64,000 nucleotides of DNA from Lepidodermella squamata (GCA_047495785.1 JBLDXI010000024.1:5332001-5396000), one strand, 5' to 3'; counted from the stretch's first letter, positions 13,772-24,521 are shown. The notes: generated from the letters alone by a model not told the origin. Made by a program: numbers and translations.

Positions 13772-14476
13772 TCACTCAGAAGGGCCTTCCTTATCTTTGC
13801 TTTCATTGGCAACATTATCATCAAGACCGGGCTCAGAACCAGTTCGGCCCCAAACTTCAGCAATGCGAGCCTGCAGTTGGCGAGCGACCTTCTCGCTCAA
13901 TCCTTCCTGGACGGTTTGGAATGTCTTCTGGAATTGGTACATCATTCGCTCCTCACGGTCACACCATTCAGCTTCCTTTGCACTGAGTTGATACCAAAGA
14001 CCGTCAATGGTATCCCTCTGCGTCTCAGATTCAGATTTTGACGATTCAGCTTGTATTTCCAAAGCGCTAAGTTTAGATCGTAAGTCTTGCAGTTCGTCCT
14101 CATGACCACACGGGCCTTGCTGAACAACATTACGTGCATTGTTCAGCGCATCGTTCAATTTCGCTATCTCACGGTCCTTCTCCTCGCGAAGATTAGCGAG
14201 TTGAATAGCGTGATCGTGCCGCAGTTTAGAGATCTTTTCTTCGAGTTCACGGCAACGAGCAGCCGCTTGAATATCTCGCTCGGATATAGGATTGCCAACT
14301 TCGACGTATTCGTGCTCGCGTTTGATAATCGTTTGATTCTTCGCTTTCCTCAGCTCATCCATCCTCTGTTTCAGCAGTTTGACTTCTTCCTCCAGCATTT
14401 TAATCCGTTCCACAAGAACGCTTTTCGGCTCATTGTCCCACCGGCTTGCAACATTTACCTTACCTCCAGTAGCCAT
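13772..14476 (-). CDS. Coiled-coil protein of unknown function
   Basis: One open frame of 234 residues from ATG at 14476. An in-frame Met lies further upstream at 14545, but the intervening residues look unlike the rest, so I prefer 14476. Nearly all of the protein is heptad-like and charged: LVERIKMLEEEVKLLKQRM near residues 20-40, a second helix around CRELEEKISKLRHDHAIQLA, and a third around ELQDLRSKLSALEIQAE. The end is acidic (SKDKEGPSE). No catalytic motif, signal peptide or membrane span is visible. I do not recognise the family. A cytoskeletal or scaffold role is only a guess. It is divergent from PRPS, and the roughly 750 bp between them is likely a shared promoter region. Confidence 0.75.
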   Translation of the reverse strand: MATGGKVNVASRWDNEPKSVLVERIKMLEEEVKLLKQRMDELRKAKNQTIIKREHEYVEVGNPISERDIQAAARCRELEEKISKLRHDHAIQLANLREEKDREIAKLNDALNNARNVVQQGPCGHEDELQDLRSKLSALEIQAESSKSESETQRDTIDGLWYQLSAKEAEWCDREERMMYQFQKTFQTVQEGLSEKVARQLQARIAEVWGRTGSEPGLDDNVANESKDKEGPSE

Positions 14477-15223
14477 GATAAAATCACTAAGATTAGTAAC
14501 AGCACTAACAAAAAAGTGTGTTCGATTCATATAAAATGTGACCATATTGACAAAACCCGTTTACGGTTGATTGAACTTGACTAGTTAAGCTGAGAAGCGA
14601 CCAGTAATGCCCAGTAAATTCATTATTCCAACGCGGAGGAACAAGTAGCACTGTAAATAGTAATATGTGGCGTCTTTCTCGATCAGAATATTACAGAGAA
14701 GAAAGGATAAGAAGATGCTTGCTGGTTTCCGAAGTTTTGCCGATGATCCGCGGAACTTTCCAAGCGCGGGGTAACTACACACGCTAAATAAAGTTCAAAT
14801 ATACAAATAAAATATAAATCGTAAATAAAATAAGTAGGAAATTTGTGAATATAACGGATAAATAAAGTTGAAAAAATTATTGACTTTGAAAGCGCGCGCT
14901 GTTGGCCAGCTGACGCCAGGAAATCCGAAACACCCCATGATCATCGTGTGTGACGCGGCTCGTGCCTCGACAGCCTTTGGCAGATAGCGGGCGTCATCGT
15001 TATCGGCCAACACTTATCTTCCTATAGCCTGTAAGACTGATGGGCGCTCCTGCCGAAATTTGCTCTCGTTTCTCCCTGCTTAACTTCATCGACTTGAACT
15101 TTCCAATTATCTTTCGCTAATGTTATCTTGTTTACTACAATTTAGGCTTTACGCGGGAAGAGATACCGCCCTGTCCCCGTAGCACTTTTTGCTACTATCA
15201 ATACTTCAGATTCTCAGGCCGAC
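14477..15223. promoter_or_regulatory. Intergenic region between divergent coiled-coil and PRPS genes
   Basis: About 750 bp between two divergent starts with no supported exon. It probably holds both promoters and 5' UTRs. I see no TATA box that I would defend. Confidence 0.35.
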
Positions 15224-16230
15224 ATGCCGAATATCAAGATTTTCTCCGGCAACTCTCATCGAGAACTAGCTGGTCTGATATGTAATCGTCTTGGCATCGA
15301 ATTGGGCAGGACTGTATGCAAGAAGTTCAGTAACCAGGAGACATGGTAAGATTGCTATTCAAGTGAAAGCTTTTCCTTCAGTTCCTTATTTTCAGCATTG
15401 AAATCGGTGAATCCGTCCGAGGTGAAGATGTATTCATCGTGCAAAGTGGCTGCGGTGAAGTTAATGACAATCTCATGGAACTATTAATCATGATCCACGC
15501 TTGCAAAATCGCCTCAGCAGCCCGTGTAACCGCCGTCATTCCTCTGTTCCCTTACGCCCGGCAGGACAAGAAAGACAAATCGCGAGCGCCCATCTCTGCG
15601 AAGCTGGTCGCTAATATGTTGTCAGTCGCTGGTGCGGACCATATTATAACCATGGACCTTCACGCCTCTCAGATTCAAGGCTTCTTCGACATTGCCGTCG
15701 ACAATTTGTACGCGGAACCTGCCGTATTGAAGTGGATCCGCGAGAATATCCCTGACTGGAAAAAGTGCGTCGTTGTCTCGCCTGACGCCGGCGGCGCGAA
15801 ACGTGTTACAGCTATTGCGGACCAGCTGAACGTAGATTTCGCCCTGATTCACAAAGAACGGCGTGTTGCAAATGAAATCGCTTCCATGGTGCTGGTCGGT
15901 GATGTGAAAGACCGTGTTTGCATCTTAGTCGACGATATGGCTGATACTTTCGGCACATTCTGCACAGCAGCTGACCGTCTGTTGCAGGGCGGAGCTTCGA
16001 AGGTGTATGCGATAGCTACCCATGGTATCCTATCTGGCAAGGCCATAGCTCGTATTCAGTCATCGCCTTTTGAAGCTGTTGTTGTTACGAACTCGATCCC
16101 GCAGACGGAGCACCAACGGGCGTGTTCGAAAATTCAAATTATTGACATTGCACCGATTCTAGCCGAAGCGATTCGCAGGACGCACAACCACGAATCGATC
16201 AGCTTTTTGTTCAGCCACGTTCCGCTGTAA
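15224..16230 (+). CDS. PRPS1: Ribose-phosphate pyrophosphokinase (PRPP synthetase)
   Basis: Exons 15224..15345 and 15396..16230, with a 50-nt intron splitting a Cys codon, give 318 residues, the same length as human PRPS1/2. The enzyme makes phosphoribosyl pyrophosphate from ribose-5-phosphate and ATP for purine, pyrimidine and NAD synthesis in the cytosol. The start [20 protein letters not shown] matches the family. Also visible are the ATP-contacting [15 protein letters not shown] segment, the [20 protein letters not shown] metal and active-site region, [10 protein letters not shown], and the PRPP-binding [18 protein letters not shown] motif. The C-terminus, SFLFSHVPL, is conserved. An AATAAA signal lies near 16298. 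The gene is intact and nothing looks unusual. Confidence 0.98.
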
Positions 16231-16975
16231 GGCGATTATGAACCTAGAAACGAACCTTACAACATTTTTGCGTGTGATAACGTTCTTTCCCGGCTGTGGA
16301 ATAAAAATACTAATTAGCCACTTCTGAAGTAGAAAAAACCAATCATTTTTAACGAATATTTTCATCATGTTGCGGCGGTTCAAGGAGAACGAGTTGCGTT
16401 TGTGTTGTAGTAATGCAGTCTTCACCTCTTCTTGTCTAGTTCGATGATTCAATTACTTTTTGAGAAAGATTGCGATTGCAATTTTTGGTGCATTCATTTT
16501 CACGCGAACCAGTGACAATAGATACGATAAAATGTTAAAGTAAAGCTTTGTTTTCTACGAAAAATGCGTTTTGTCATTAAGTATATCACTTTGTTTTATT
16601 AACTCTTTTGATTTTTCTTACACGGCGCTTTTTAAAAATCAGAAAGTAATGATCACATGCAAGGTATCACAGCTTCACGGAAATGTGCACATCCATCCAT
16701 TTGCACTTGATTAAAGTGATTAGTAAAAACATGAGTTAATAGGAAAACCTGGAACATGGAAAATGTAATTGTTTTGATGGCGGATTCAAAAATTGACGGT
16801 GAAACCTCACCCAAACGTGAGCCATATAATCCTCCAGTCTGAGCACAAAATAGTTATTCGACAAGGTATAGAGCAGTGACGTATCGTGAGGGTTACATTA
16901 ATTACTGACTAAGTTCCAGCTTATTTCGTATTTTGATGATATCTGTCAAGTGGGTCCTATTTTTGAGGCCATTGT
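16231..16975. other. Spacer between convergent PRPS and sushi gene
   Basis: AT-rich 3' flanks of two converging genes; AATAAA at about 16298 fits PRPS. No coding potential seen. Confidence 0.5.
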
Positions 16976-19240
16976 TCAGTCGTCCGGGTACCTGGGCGGT
17001 GGCGGACATTTCGGGGGTGAGCCCCAGCCTTTGTAGGGGTGGCATCTAAGGAATCTCTTGCCTGCGACGTTATCACAAACATAAGTCACCGACCAGCCGA
17101 AATTTGCGTACTGGAACTGCTCCGTGATGCGGCCGTAACGAATCAACGGCGGCTTGTCGCAGTTTTTCGGCAGACTCGTGAGTAGGCACTCAAAATCTGG
17201 CTGAGTCCATGTCCCATTTCGTAGGCAAGTTATGATATTCGTCCGGCCAACCATAGCGTAGTCTTTCTCGTCCGAACAGTAGTAGGTAGCCATAGCCCCG
17301 GGAACTAGCGTTACGTAATCAACTGTCGCCAGGGGCAACTCTGGAGGCGGTGGACAGGCCCCAGGGGCTGTTCGGGAAAAATCAATGAAAATCGAACGAA
17401 TTCACGCAATCGGAAGATGACTTACACAAACAGAGGGGCAAAGTTCCGTATTCGTTCATCCAGCGGCCGTCAGGCATGCAAACCACGGTATCGGAGCTGT
17501 AGACGTCGAACCGCGGTGGGCATTCGTACTGGACCCAATCGCGGGGGAAGCCGAACTCGTAAACTGATTTGAGGCTCGACGCGATGATCTAGAGTTTGGT
17601 GGAATCATTATTTGAAATTGAAAATTATACGGCAAATAAGATTATGACAGCAGTACGGAAACCATAATTAAATATAGACTTACATCTGCATCTGGTATGA
17701 ATGGTGGAGGTCCGCATGTGAGCGGCTTTCCATTAGAACCACCAGTCGCCGCACTGTAAGGATTCCAAACACCGATGACCGGACTTCGAGTGAGCGCCGG
17801 GTAGTATCTAGTCGACGGCTTCGGGGTCGGTTGAGTGATCAAAATCGGCAACCAAGGCTGCGGAGGTGGCGCAGTTGGCATCGGCCTCACAGGTGGCTGA
17901 GGGAAGTCAGGCCTAACTCCAGTCCTAAGCCATTCGTCAATCAGTCCATAAAGCCTCGCTAGAACAAGGTCTAACTGGCCGTGATGGTGGTGGTGATGGT
18001 ACGGCCAGTTGACTTCAGCTTGACGACTTGTTGGCGGCATGGTTTGGGGAGGTTGTGGAAATGGCTTCGTAGATGCTGATGCCGTCATCGGAGCTTGCGT
18101 TGACCACGTCAACATAGGCGGGCGGGTCATAGGGGTTGTTGAGGGCGGGGCCCCTTCCGCGCAGACTGGTAGGCTCTCCCTAGCATTCATCCAACGGCCA
18201 TTCAGCAGGCAGACGACGATCTCGGATCCGACGAGATAGAAGCCATCTTGACAGCCATACCTCACCCAATCGTAGGGGCGGCCTATCCTGAAACCGTCTG
18301 CAATTCGTTCTGATATGACGACGGAAAACGGAATGTCAGGCGGTGGTCCGCAGGTTGTGGATGAGTGGAGTAAGGACGGCCCTAATATTGTAGACTTGTA
18401 TGGAGAGCCAGGTTTCCATGCCTTAACCTTTGATGGGATAACAGAGGCTAAGCCACGGTTCGCTCGGTTACTTGGCGTCCATCTGTAGCTGGGCACGTTT
18501 GTTTTACTGACTTTAGGCCTGATTTTCGCTACGGTTGCATTGGGTGACTCAGGCGTCGTCACTGTCGGATGTAATGATATCATAAAAGACGACCCAGACA
18601 ATCCGTCCATCGATGTTACCTCTTCCTCCTCAATCAGCGGTGCTTCAATCTGCGTTTCGTTTTCAATACTTCGATTTCGGCTGATGCAAACTGGGAGGTT
18701 AGGAATTCCGGCGTCAGTTAAAGTCGGCGAAAACGCCCATACGGCGGCAGCAGTTTTGGAGATAAGCAAAGAACTGAACGCCATGGCAGCGCTGGGAGCA
18801 TTTTCGCTGCCGTTGAATAGCATCAAAGCCCTAGAAGAGGCTGCAGAGGAAGATAACAGGAATAGAGAATCAGGCACTTTCCGGCAGACCACAACAGCGC
18901 CTTCTCTAGGAACCATTTCCAACTCAGGGAAGTCAGGGTTTGAACTATTGTTATCGCATTCGAAACGAACCCAATCATACAGAAGACCGATAGGTTGACG
19001 TGGTGAGCCCCCAGATAGCCGTTGCGCGATAATTCGAGCATTAGCGACTTTGGGAGGCGGCCCACAGTTGACTGAAGCAAATTGGTCCGGGTCATAATTT
19101 GACCTCCCAGGGGAGAAACGAGACGAGTAGGAATGACTTTGCCATGCGCCAAAGATTGGGAGGAAGGTGAGGATGAGAGCCAATGAGCCTCGACCGCCGC
19201 AACCAGAGCGTGACGTTCTAGTTGTTGCCGAATCGGGCAT
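16976..19240 (-). CDS. Secreted protein with five sushi/CCP-like modules and a Pro/Thr/His-rich linker
   Basis: Exons 19240..17684, 17588..17426 and 17367..16976 join in phase to give 703 residues. The N-terminus has a hydrophobic core (LALILTFLPIFGAW) consistent with a signal peptide, so the product is probably secreted. Sushi-like modules begin at VNCGPPPKV, TTCGPPPDI, LTCGPPPFI, GACPPPPEL and NCDKPPLI. Three share an unusual YDWVR/RDWVQ motif before the second Cys. The first module looks split by about 90 residues of Ala/Ser-rich and other sequence before its last Cys (NLPVC); this may be a missed intron that happens to stay open, or a real insertion. A linker of about 130 residues between modules 2 and 3 is rich in Pro/Thr and contains six His in a row. 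Function is unknown; matrix or recognition roles are usual for sushi proteins. Confidence 0.8.
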
Positions 19241-20620
19241 TCGAAGTAACGAAATCAAAATTTATCCGATAGCCAGGTCTAGAGAGCCGTGCAAGTTCAT
19301 GGCCTGATTAATTTTCGCGATATAAATGCAACCACAACTAATTGCTCCTATAACGTATATAATAGAAACAATCAAACATGTTATTATGTTTTTTAATCCT
19401 GAAATTTCTTAGCGATATGAATGCATCTCAAGAAACTGGGACTACTCTCGCGAGGAATAAACATACTTTTCGAGAGAGAGAGAGAGATCGTGAAATTGAA
19501 ACGATATCGCGGAAAAACAACAACGGGAAATGTAGAACTCGAGCGAAAACAGCAGAAAACAACAAGGCGCTGGTCAAAACAAGCCACAAAAATTACGGGA
19601 CACTAATTATGCATCGGAGGCAGGGTGGCTACTGCCTCTGCATCTAATGATTTTCTTCGCCCTGCAGGTAAGCAGCTTTATTTTAGCAATTGAATTGCCA
19701 ACTGTAATGCCTGAAAACGACACACGTTGCCTGGCATCGCCGCCGCTGACCAGTCGTTGCGCTGCGCAATTTGACAGCAAGAGCGGAAAATCGACTTGCG
19801 CGCTGCTGGTCATTTTAGGCATTGTTCTAATCGATGTCGTTTTGCGTGCGGCCAGCGAAAAAAGAACCGGATATTAGCGGGCGTCTGAAACGCACAGCGG
19901 CTGCGGTTTTTCAAAACTGCGAATGACCAGCGTGCGCACTTCACGCACTATTTTACATACAATTAAACCGGCACCTTTCCTCTCTACGTCACGCGGCTGG
20001 TTTTAATGAAATTACGACGGACTCCGCACCGAACTTGTGCTAGACGAAACCAGTATATATTCACTAGCGATTTAATGTTTGTTTATCCATCAGCTCAGGA
20101 AGTGCAAGGCAGGCCTCGTGATCTGAACGGTCTTGTCGTATTGAAGGGAAACTCACCAAGACGAATATGCTTGCATTTAAGTCAAAATCTTCAAAGAAGC
20201 TGATGTACTGCACTAAACGAACTGAGAGAATCGAAAAGAGCTGCAAAAGCATGCCTAACCGAATTTCCAATGTTATTTTAGTTCATATTCCAAAATGACA
20301 AAAATATAAAGTTTATTAACGTCCTCCAGTTGCCAGCGTCCTCCAGAGTTAAAAAAGGTTAACAGCATGTATACCATTGTGGGACGGACGACCAGCTCGA
20401 GTACGAAGGTTTGGTCGCGAAAAGCCTACTACAGCTGTAAGGGGTCGGTGTCGAACCTTTTGGCTGGGTGTTTTTTTCAAATGTTCAGCTTCTAAGGCAA
20501 AGATTCTGCTTTTTCTTTTTTACTTAGCGAAAATAACATGGGAAAAGCTCAGATCTTGAAAAATGTCTTCAGTTGTATATAGACAATGCACCGGGATGGA
20601 TTTATCATTGTATTTTCAGT
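19241..20620. other. Non-coding 1.4 kb between sushi gene and protease gene
   Basis: Upstream of the sushi gene and downstream of the protease gene. It contains a (GA)n run at about 19471-19487. No supported exon. Confidence 0.45.
19471..19487. repeat. (GA)n microsatellite
   Basis: About eight GA units, 230 bp upstream of the sushi gene start. GA tracts can act as promoter elements, but nothing here proves that. Confidence 0.6.
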
Positions 20621-21648
20621 TCAGCTGTTGTTTTTAGTCATGGTGTCCGAAATCCATTGGGTGAAGGAGGAGACCTGGGTGAAAACAGGCGGGCGTGGGC
20701 CAGCGCACGACTTTTCACCGAACGACACAACTCCGAGTTGCATGTACTTATCGCCAGCGGGGAGTGACAGAGGACCACCTGCATTAGCGTTCAACTATTG
20801 GATCTATTGGCTTTAGGGGAAAACTTACCAGAATCACCAACGCAGGGCGAAGAAGCAGATGCCGAAGCGCAGATCATTTGGTCCTTCGAGTACATGAAGT
20901 TGCCCTAAAATATGTGATCGGAAGTGATTTGGTGAGCTGTGAATTGAAAATGACAGGCGGAGCTTACCCAAGAATTGGCGCAGCTTGTGGAGGTCTGCTG
21001 GGTCAGCGTGGTCTGCTGCAAGAGCGACGGAATGCTTTTGCCATTTCCATTCACAGTGTCACCCCAGCCAATGATCGACAACACGCTGTTCGCCGGCGCC
21101 TGGTACTTACTGGCCGGCAGGCAAACGGTGTTGATGTACTTGGACGAGAAATCGATCTTAGTCTTCAGCTTGATGAGGGCAATGTCGTTTTGGATCTTAA
21201 GTGTCATGGAGAACTTCTCGTGGGGGAGCAGCTTTTCAACCTGGTACTCCTGGGCTTCAGGTTCTTTTGCTCCCGCTGTTTGGTTGAAAGTACCAGCACG
21301 GACTATGTACATCGAAGCGTCTTTCGAGCTGAAGATGGATTATTAGACAATTAGACACAGGAATAAAAGGTTCCATTCTTACTTGAGGAAGCAGTGAGCT
21401 GCGGTGAGAATCCAGCGGTCGCCGATGATCGACCCACCGCAAGTGTGCCGGAATGAACTTCCTACTTTATACTGCAGTGAGATGATCCATGGATACTGGC
21501 CCTTTTCAGCCGTGGTGCCACCGACAATACGGGAAACTGGTAGCTTCGACCTTCCGCATGTATCGTCGTTTCGGACGTCCTCGGCGTCATCGAAAAGGGG
21601 GGCAGCCGCGGCGAAACCGACAAGGCAAATCAAAATGTAAGATTTCAT
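20621..21648 (-). CDS. Secreted chymotrypsin-like serine protease (S1 family)
   Basis: Exons 21648..21383, 21328..20968, 20904..20829 and 20778..20621 join in phase to give 286 residues. The start [17 protein letters not shown] is a signal peptide, followed by a short propeptide with a Cys ([13 protein letters not shown]) and the mature start [14 protein letters not shown]. The catalytic triad is complete: [15 protein letters not shown] and GDSGGP. The residue six before the catalytic Ser (position 189 in chymotrypsin numbering) is Ser, which predicts chymotrypsin-like rather than trypsin-like specificity. Its likely role is extracellular or digestive proteolysis. A TTAAATAAGG-type TATA-like element lies about 45 bp upstream of the ATG. 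The gene looks functional. Confidence 0.95.
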
Positions 21649-21689
21649 GGTGCGTCGATGGCATAGGTGTGGTTCTCCGCAACCATGGG

Positions 21690-21706
21690 CCTTAAATAAG
21701 GCCACG
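21690..21706 (-). promoter_or_regulatory. TATA-like element of the protease gene
   Basis: The palindromic word GGCCTTAAATAAGGCC lies about 45 bp upstream of the protease ATG, a position that fits a TATA box with a very short 5' UTR. Confidence 0.4.
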
Positions 21707-22265
21707 GTGGGCGTGTGACCTTTCTTATCATGACATGATGTCTGGCACAGGTGGTGCAATCGGGTTACACTAAAAATTACCATGTTTTATTAGTTTTTTT
21801 TTAATTTCCGCAATTATCGACTTTCTTGGCACTGAAATAACTTGCGTTATTGGCTTCAATTCTTATCGCACCGTGTTGTAACTGCTTTTATCGCTTGGCC
21901 CCATTCTTGGCCTCAGATCTGGATCACGAAATCTGCAGTTTTATGGCAACCTGTTTCAAAGTAGGCGCCCTGCGTGCATAATTACGTCGTCATTACTATG
22001 CGAGTCGAAATAAAATTTATAGCACAATTAACCAAGCTCAACGCCACGAGAGATCACAAGTTTGCATTCTGTAAATCTGAAAGCGAGACCAATGCATTGT
22101 CTGGATTTGCATAGCGACAGATATTGACGGGTTTGAGTATTGCCGTAGCTCTACGGTGCAATGTCAACACTGCCGCGGGTAAACCCCATTTACACGTCTT
22201 CGCAGAACATCGCGCATATTGAATATTCCTATCATATTTTCAATAATTCCATAAATTGATAGCAA
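21707..22265. other. Spacer between the protease promoter and the tRNA array
   Basis: AT-rich, no exon or tRNA seen. Confidence 0.4.
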
Positions 22266-22349
22266 GTCAGGATGGCCGAGCGGTCTAAGGCGCCAGACTC
22301 AAGATCTGGTCCTCGAAAGAGGGCGTGGGTTCGAACCCCACTTCTGACA
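22266..22349 (+). tRNA. tRNA-Leu (CAA)
   Basis: A full cloverleaf with a type II long variable arm. Acceptor GTCAGGA pairs with TTCTGAC, and the anticodon loop CTCAAGA gives CAA. A T-run (ATTTTTC) follows as an RNA polymerase III terminator. Confidence 0.95.
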
Positions 22350-22437
22350 CCATTTTTCACATGTTTAGAGTAATTTCCGGTCACTTTCACCGATATAGCA
22401 ACTAATCTTCGAGAGGTTACGCGAAAAAAGTGCCAAC

Positions 22438-22509
22438 TGGAGGCATCGGGGATTGAACCCGAGACCTTCACAATGCGAATGAGACGCTCTACCACTGAGC
22501 TATGCCCCC
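22438..22509 (-). tRNA. tRNA-Ala (CGC)
   Basis: Acceptor GGGGGCA pairs with TGCCTCC; the anticodon loop TTCGCAT gives CGC. One mismatch in the anticodon stem. A T-run follows on the minus strand. Confidence 0.92.
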
Positions 22510-22612
22510 TAGGCTGGTGCAAGAAAAGGTTTGAGCGGTAACACTAAATATTATGATCACAAGTTTCCAGCAGTTGAGAGTGAGCTGAAAGTTTGTTTGA
22601 AAAAACTGATCA

Positions 22613-22684
22613 AGGTCCCATCGAGAATCGAACTCGAGTCGCTGGATTCAGAGTCCAGAGTGCTAACCGCTACACCATGGGACC
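22613..22684 (-). tRNA. tRNA-Gln (CTG)
   Basis: Canonical GGTCCCATGGTGTAGCGG start, with anticodon loop ACTCTGAAT giving CTG. A T-run follows on the minus strand. Confidence 0.95.
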
Positions 22685-22771
22685 TCTCGAACGCTGGTTT
22701 TGGGAAGGAGAGCTTTAATCTCGTCACTAGCAATGCGTTTGCTGCTTTCAAACCTGTGAGCTAAAAACGTG

Positions 22772-22843
22772 TGCGTCAGCCGGGAGTCGAACCCGGATCG
22801 GCTGCTTGGAAGGCAACCATGCTGACCGTTACACCACTGACGC
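22772..22843 (-). tRNA. tRNA-Gly (TCC)
   Basis: Acceptor GCGTCAG pairs with CTGACGC; anticodon loop CTTCCAA gives TCC. A T-run (ACGTTTTTAG on the minus strand) follows. Confidence 0.95.
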
Positions 22844-22918
22844 CTGATGAAAGCGAGGACTGTTCTGGAGGCTAACTGCAGAACTGAGTTTCAGTCGTTA
22901 TAATGCAAAAATAACTGT

Positions 22919-23000
22919 CGTCGCCAGTAGGATTTGAACCTACGCGCGGAGACCGCATCTGATTTCTAGTCAGACCCCTTAACCACTCGGGCATAGCGAC
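22919..23000 (-). tRNA. tRNA-Ser (AGA)
   Basis: Type II tRNA with a long variable arm. Acceptor GTCGCTA pairs with TGGCGAC (one wobble); anticodon loop CTAGAAA gives AGA. T5 follows. A copy of its first part lies at 39489. Confidence 0.95.
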
Positions 23001-23169
23001 TTGAGTGCTCATTCAGCAGTTTAAGAAACGATACACCCCGATCGGCGTAGCTGGCTAGTTTTATATTGGCAACAGTTATACGACTTTGCTGTTTGCTGTA
23101 CTTGCTCTGCGATATCTTAGCTTTGCAAAATGCCGTCTGCAGGATATCAGCAATCTTGTCCACCATCCC

Positions 23170-23253
23170 GTCAGGATGGCCGAGCGGTCCAAGGCGCTGC
23201 GTTCAGGTCGCAGTCAGTTTCCACTGGCGTGGTTTCGAATCCCACTTCTGACA
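23170..23253 (+). tRNA. tRNA-Leu (CAG)
   Basis: Type II arm; acceptor GTCAGGA/TTCTGAC is shared with the Leu-CAA gene at 22266. Anticodon loop TTCAGGT gives CAG. T5 follows. Confidence 0.95.
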
Positions 23254-23320
23254 TGCATTTTTCACTTCAGTCCCATTCCTGCCTGCTAATTAGCGCTTGC
23301 AAGCCTCCTTTCGACCGAAT

Positions 23321-23393
23321 GGGGTTGTGGCGCAATGGACAACGCGTCTGACTACGGATCAGAAGATTCCAGGTTCGACTCCTGGCAGCCTCG
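23321..23393 (+). tRNA. tRNA-Arg (ACG)
   Basis: Anticodon stem TCTGA/TCAGA with loop CTACGGA gives ACG. Acceptor GGGGTTG/CAGCCTC pairs with wobbles. T5 follows. Confidence 0.93.
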
Positions 23394-23472
23394 AGTATTT
23401 TTGATGGCAGTCAACATTCGCCAGCAGTCAACTGCTTCATAATTGTCGGCTTAGGCAATTGATAGCGCCTCA

Positions 23473-23545
23473 GCCCGGTTAGCTCAGTCGGTAGAGCATG
23501 GGACTCTTAATCCCAGGGTCGTGGGTTCGAGCCCCACATCGGGCG
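23473..23545 (+). tRNA. tRNA-Lys (CTT)
   Basis: Acceptor GCCCGGT/ATCGGGC; anticodon loop CTCTTAA gives CTT. T5 follows. Confidence 0.95.
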
Positions 23546-23615
23546 GCAATCAACTTTTTAGCAATTTTCTCAAAAAATTGGCTCGAAACCTATGCGCCGC
23601 AACTAAAAAAGCTGA

Positions 23616-23687
23616 CTCCTTGGCAGGGAATCGAACCCTGGTCTCCCGCGTGACAGGCGGGGATACTAACCACTATACTACCAAGGA
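23616..23687 (-). tRNA. tRNA-Asp (GTC)
   Basis: Canonical TCCTTGGTAGTATAGTGG start; anticodon loop CTGTCAC gives GTC. T6 follows on the minus strand. Confidence 0.95.
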
Positions 23688-23783
23688 TGACTGAAGCGTC
23701 TTGAATTGTCAGTGCTTTTGATTTTGCTGCGCTCATAATTTGCCTGATGCACATCGAAGCTGATATGAAAAAACAGGGTCGCT

Positions 23784-23854
23784 TGCATCGGCCGGGAATC
23801 GAACCCGGGCCTCCCGCGTGGCAGGCGAGAATTCTACCACTGAACCACCGATGC
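23784..23854 (-). tRNA. tRNA-Gly (GCC)
   Basis: Canonical GCATCGGTGGTTCAGTGG start; anticodon loop CTGCCAC gives GCC. T6 follows on the minus strand. Confidence 0.95.
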
Positions 23855-23938
23855 CGCTGTGATAACATTACATGCGCTCAAGGTTATGGCAAACACCTTT
23901 TGTAATGCTGCCGCTTCAGCTATTAGCTCAAAAAGCTT

Positions 23939-24010
23939 GGGCCCGTCCGGGATTTGAACCCGAGACCTCTCGCACCCAAAGCGAGAATCATACCCCTAGA
24001 CCAACGGGCC
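23939..24010 (-). tRNA. tRNA-Pro (TGG)
   Basis: Acceptor GGCCCGT/ACGGGCC; anticodon loop TTTGGGT gives TGG. T5 follows on the minus strand. Very similar to the Pro-CGG gene at 24674. Confidence 0.95.
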
Positions 24011-24087
24011 TTTGCACATCTATCAGCGCATTTTTACTGACGAACGAATGAAAAGCTGCTACCCAACGAAAGTGAAAAACCATGCAA

Positions 24088-24173
24088 TCCCGCGAGGCGG
24101 ACTTGAACCACCGACCTAAGGATAGCTGCGTTGCATCTACAGTCCTCCGCTCTACCAGCTGAGCTATCGCGGG
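24088..24173 (-). tRNA. tRNA-Tyr (GTA) with 13-nt intron
   Basis: Acceptor CCCGCGA/TCGCGGG; anticodon GTA. A 13-nt intron (about 24124-24136) sits just 3' of the anticodon, where eukaryotic tRNA introns lie. Removing it restores the stem GGACT...ATCC. T5 follows on the minus strand. Confidence 0.93.
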
Positions 24174-24356
24174 TTGGCAGAGCTAAAGCGGCTGAGGATC
24201 ATTGATGAAGGACAGTTCAGCTCTGTTTATATTCTATGCGAAGGCCGATCTAACCTCGGCTACAGCCAAACTGTAACGACAACAACGTGATCATGGCAAC
24301 GCTCGCGTTAAAAGCTACATATTGCTTAGTGGTGATGCCGAGTCTGCGATTAGCCA

Positions 24357-24424
24357 GCTTCTGTGGCGCAATTGGTTAGCGCGTTCGGCTGTTAAGGTTG
24401 GTGGTTCGAGCCCACCCAGGAGCG
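24357..24424 (+). pseudogene. Broken tRNA-Asn (GTT): 6-nt deletion in anticodon stem
   Basis: The 5' half (GCTTCTGTGGCGCAATTGG) and the T-arm plus acceptor end are canonical tRNA-Asn. After GTTCGGCTGTTAA the sequence jumps straight to GGTTGGTGG. The usual CCGAAA is missing, so the 3' strand of the anticodon stem is gone and the gene is only 68 nt. A and B boxes and a T6 terminator are intact, so it may still be transcribed. It should not decode. Confidence 0.8.
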
Positions 24425-24521
24425 CAATTTTTTATTTGCTGCCAAAGTCATAGCAGCCTGCATTGAGCTCCCTAGCTAAGCTACAAGTTACGCTTCGACC
24501 TTAGCACTGCTGTAAATAACA

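Noticed and set aside
17642-17683. Tail of the sushi open frame (VSLYLIMVSVLLS) as a membrane anchor
   Set aside because: A good donor at 17683 and an acceptor before 17588 join two sushi parts in phase, so the hydrophobic tail is intron sequence.
18540-18998. 152-aa plus-strand open frame
   Set aside because: It lies antisense to the sushi gene exon and has no domain or splice logic; a shadow frame.
22531-22764. 77-aa frame across the tRNA array
   Set aside because: It is made of tRNA sequence read through; tRNA genes explain the region.
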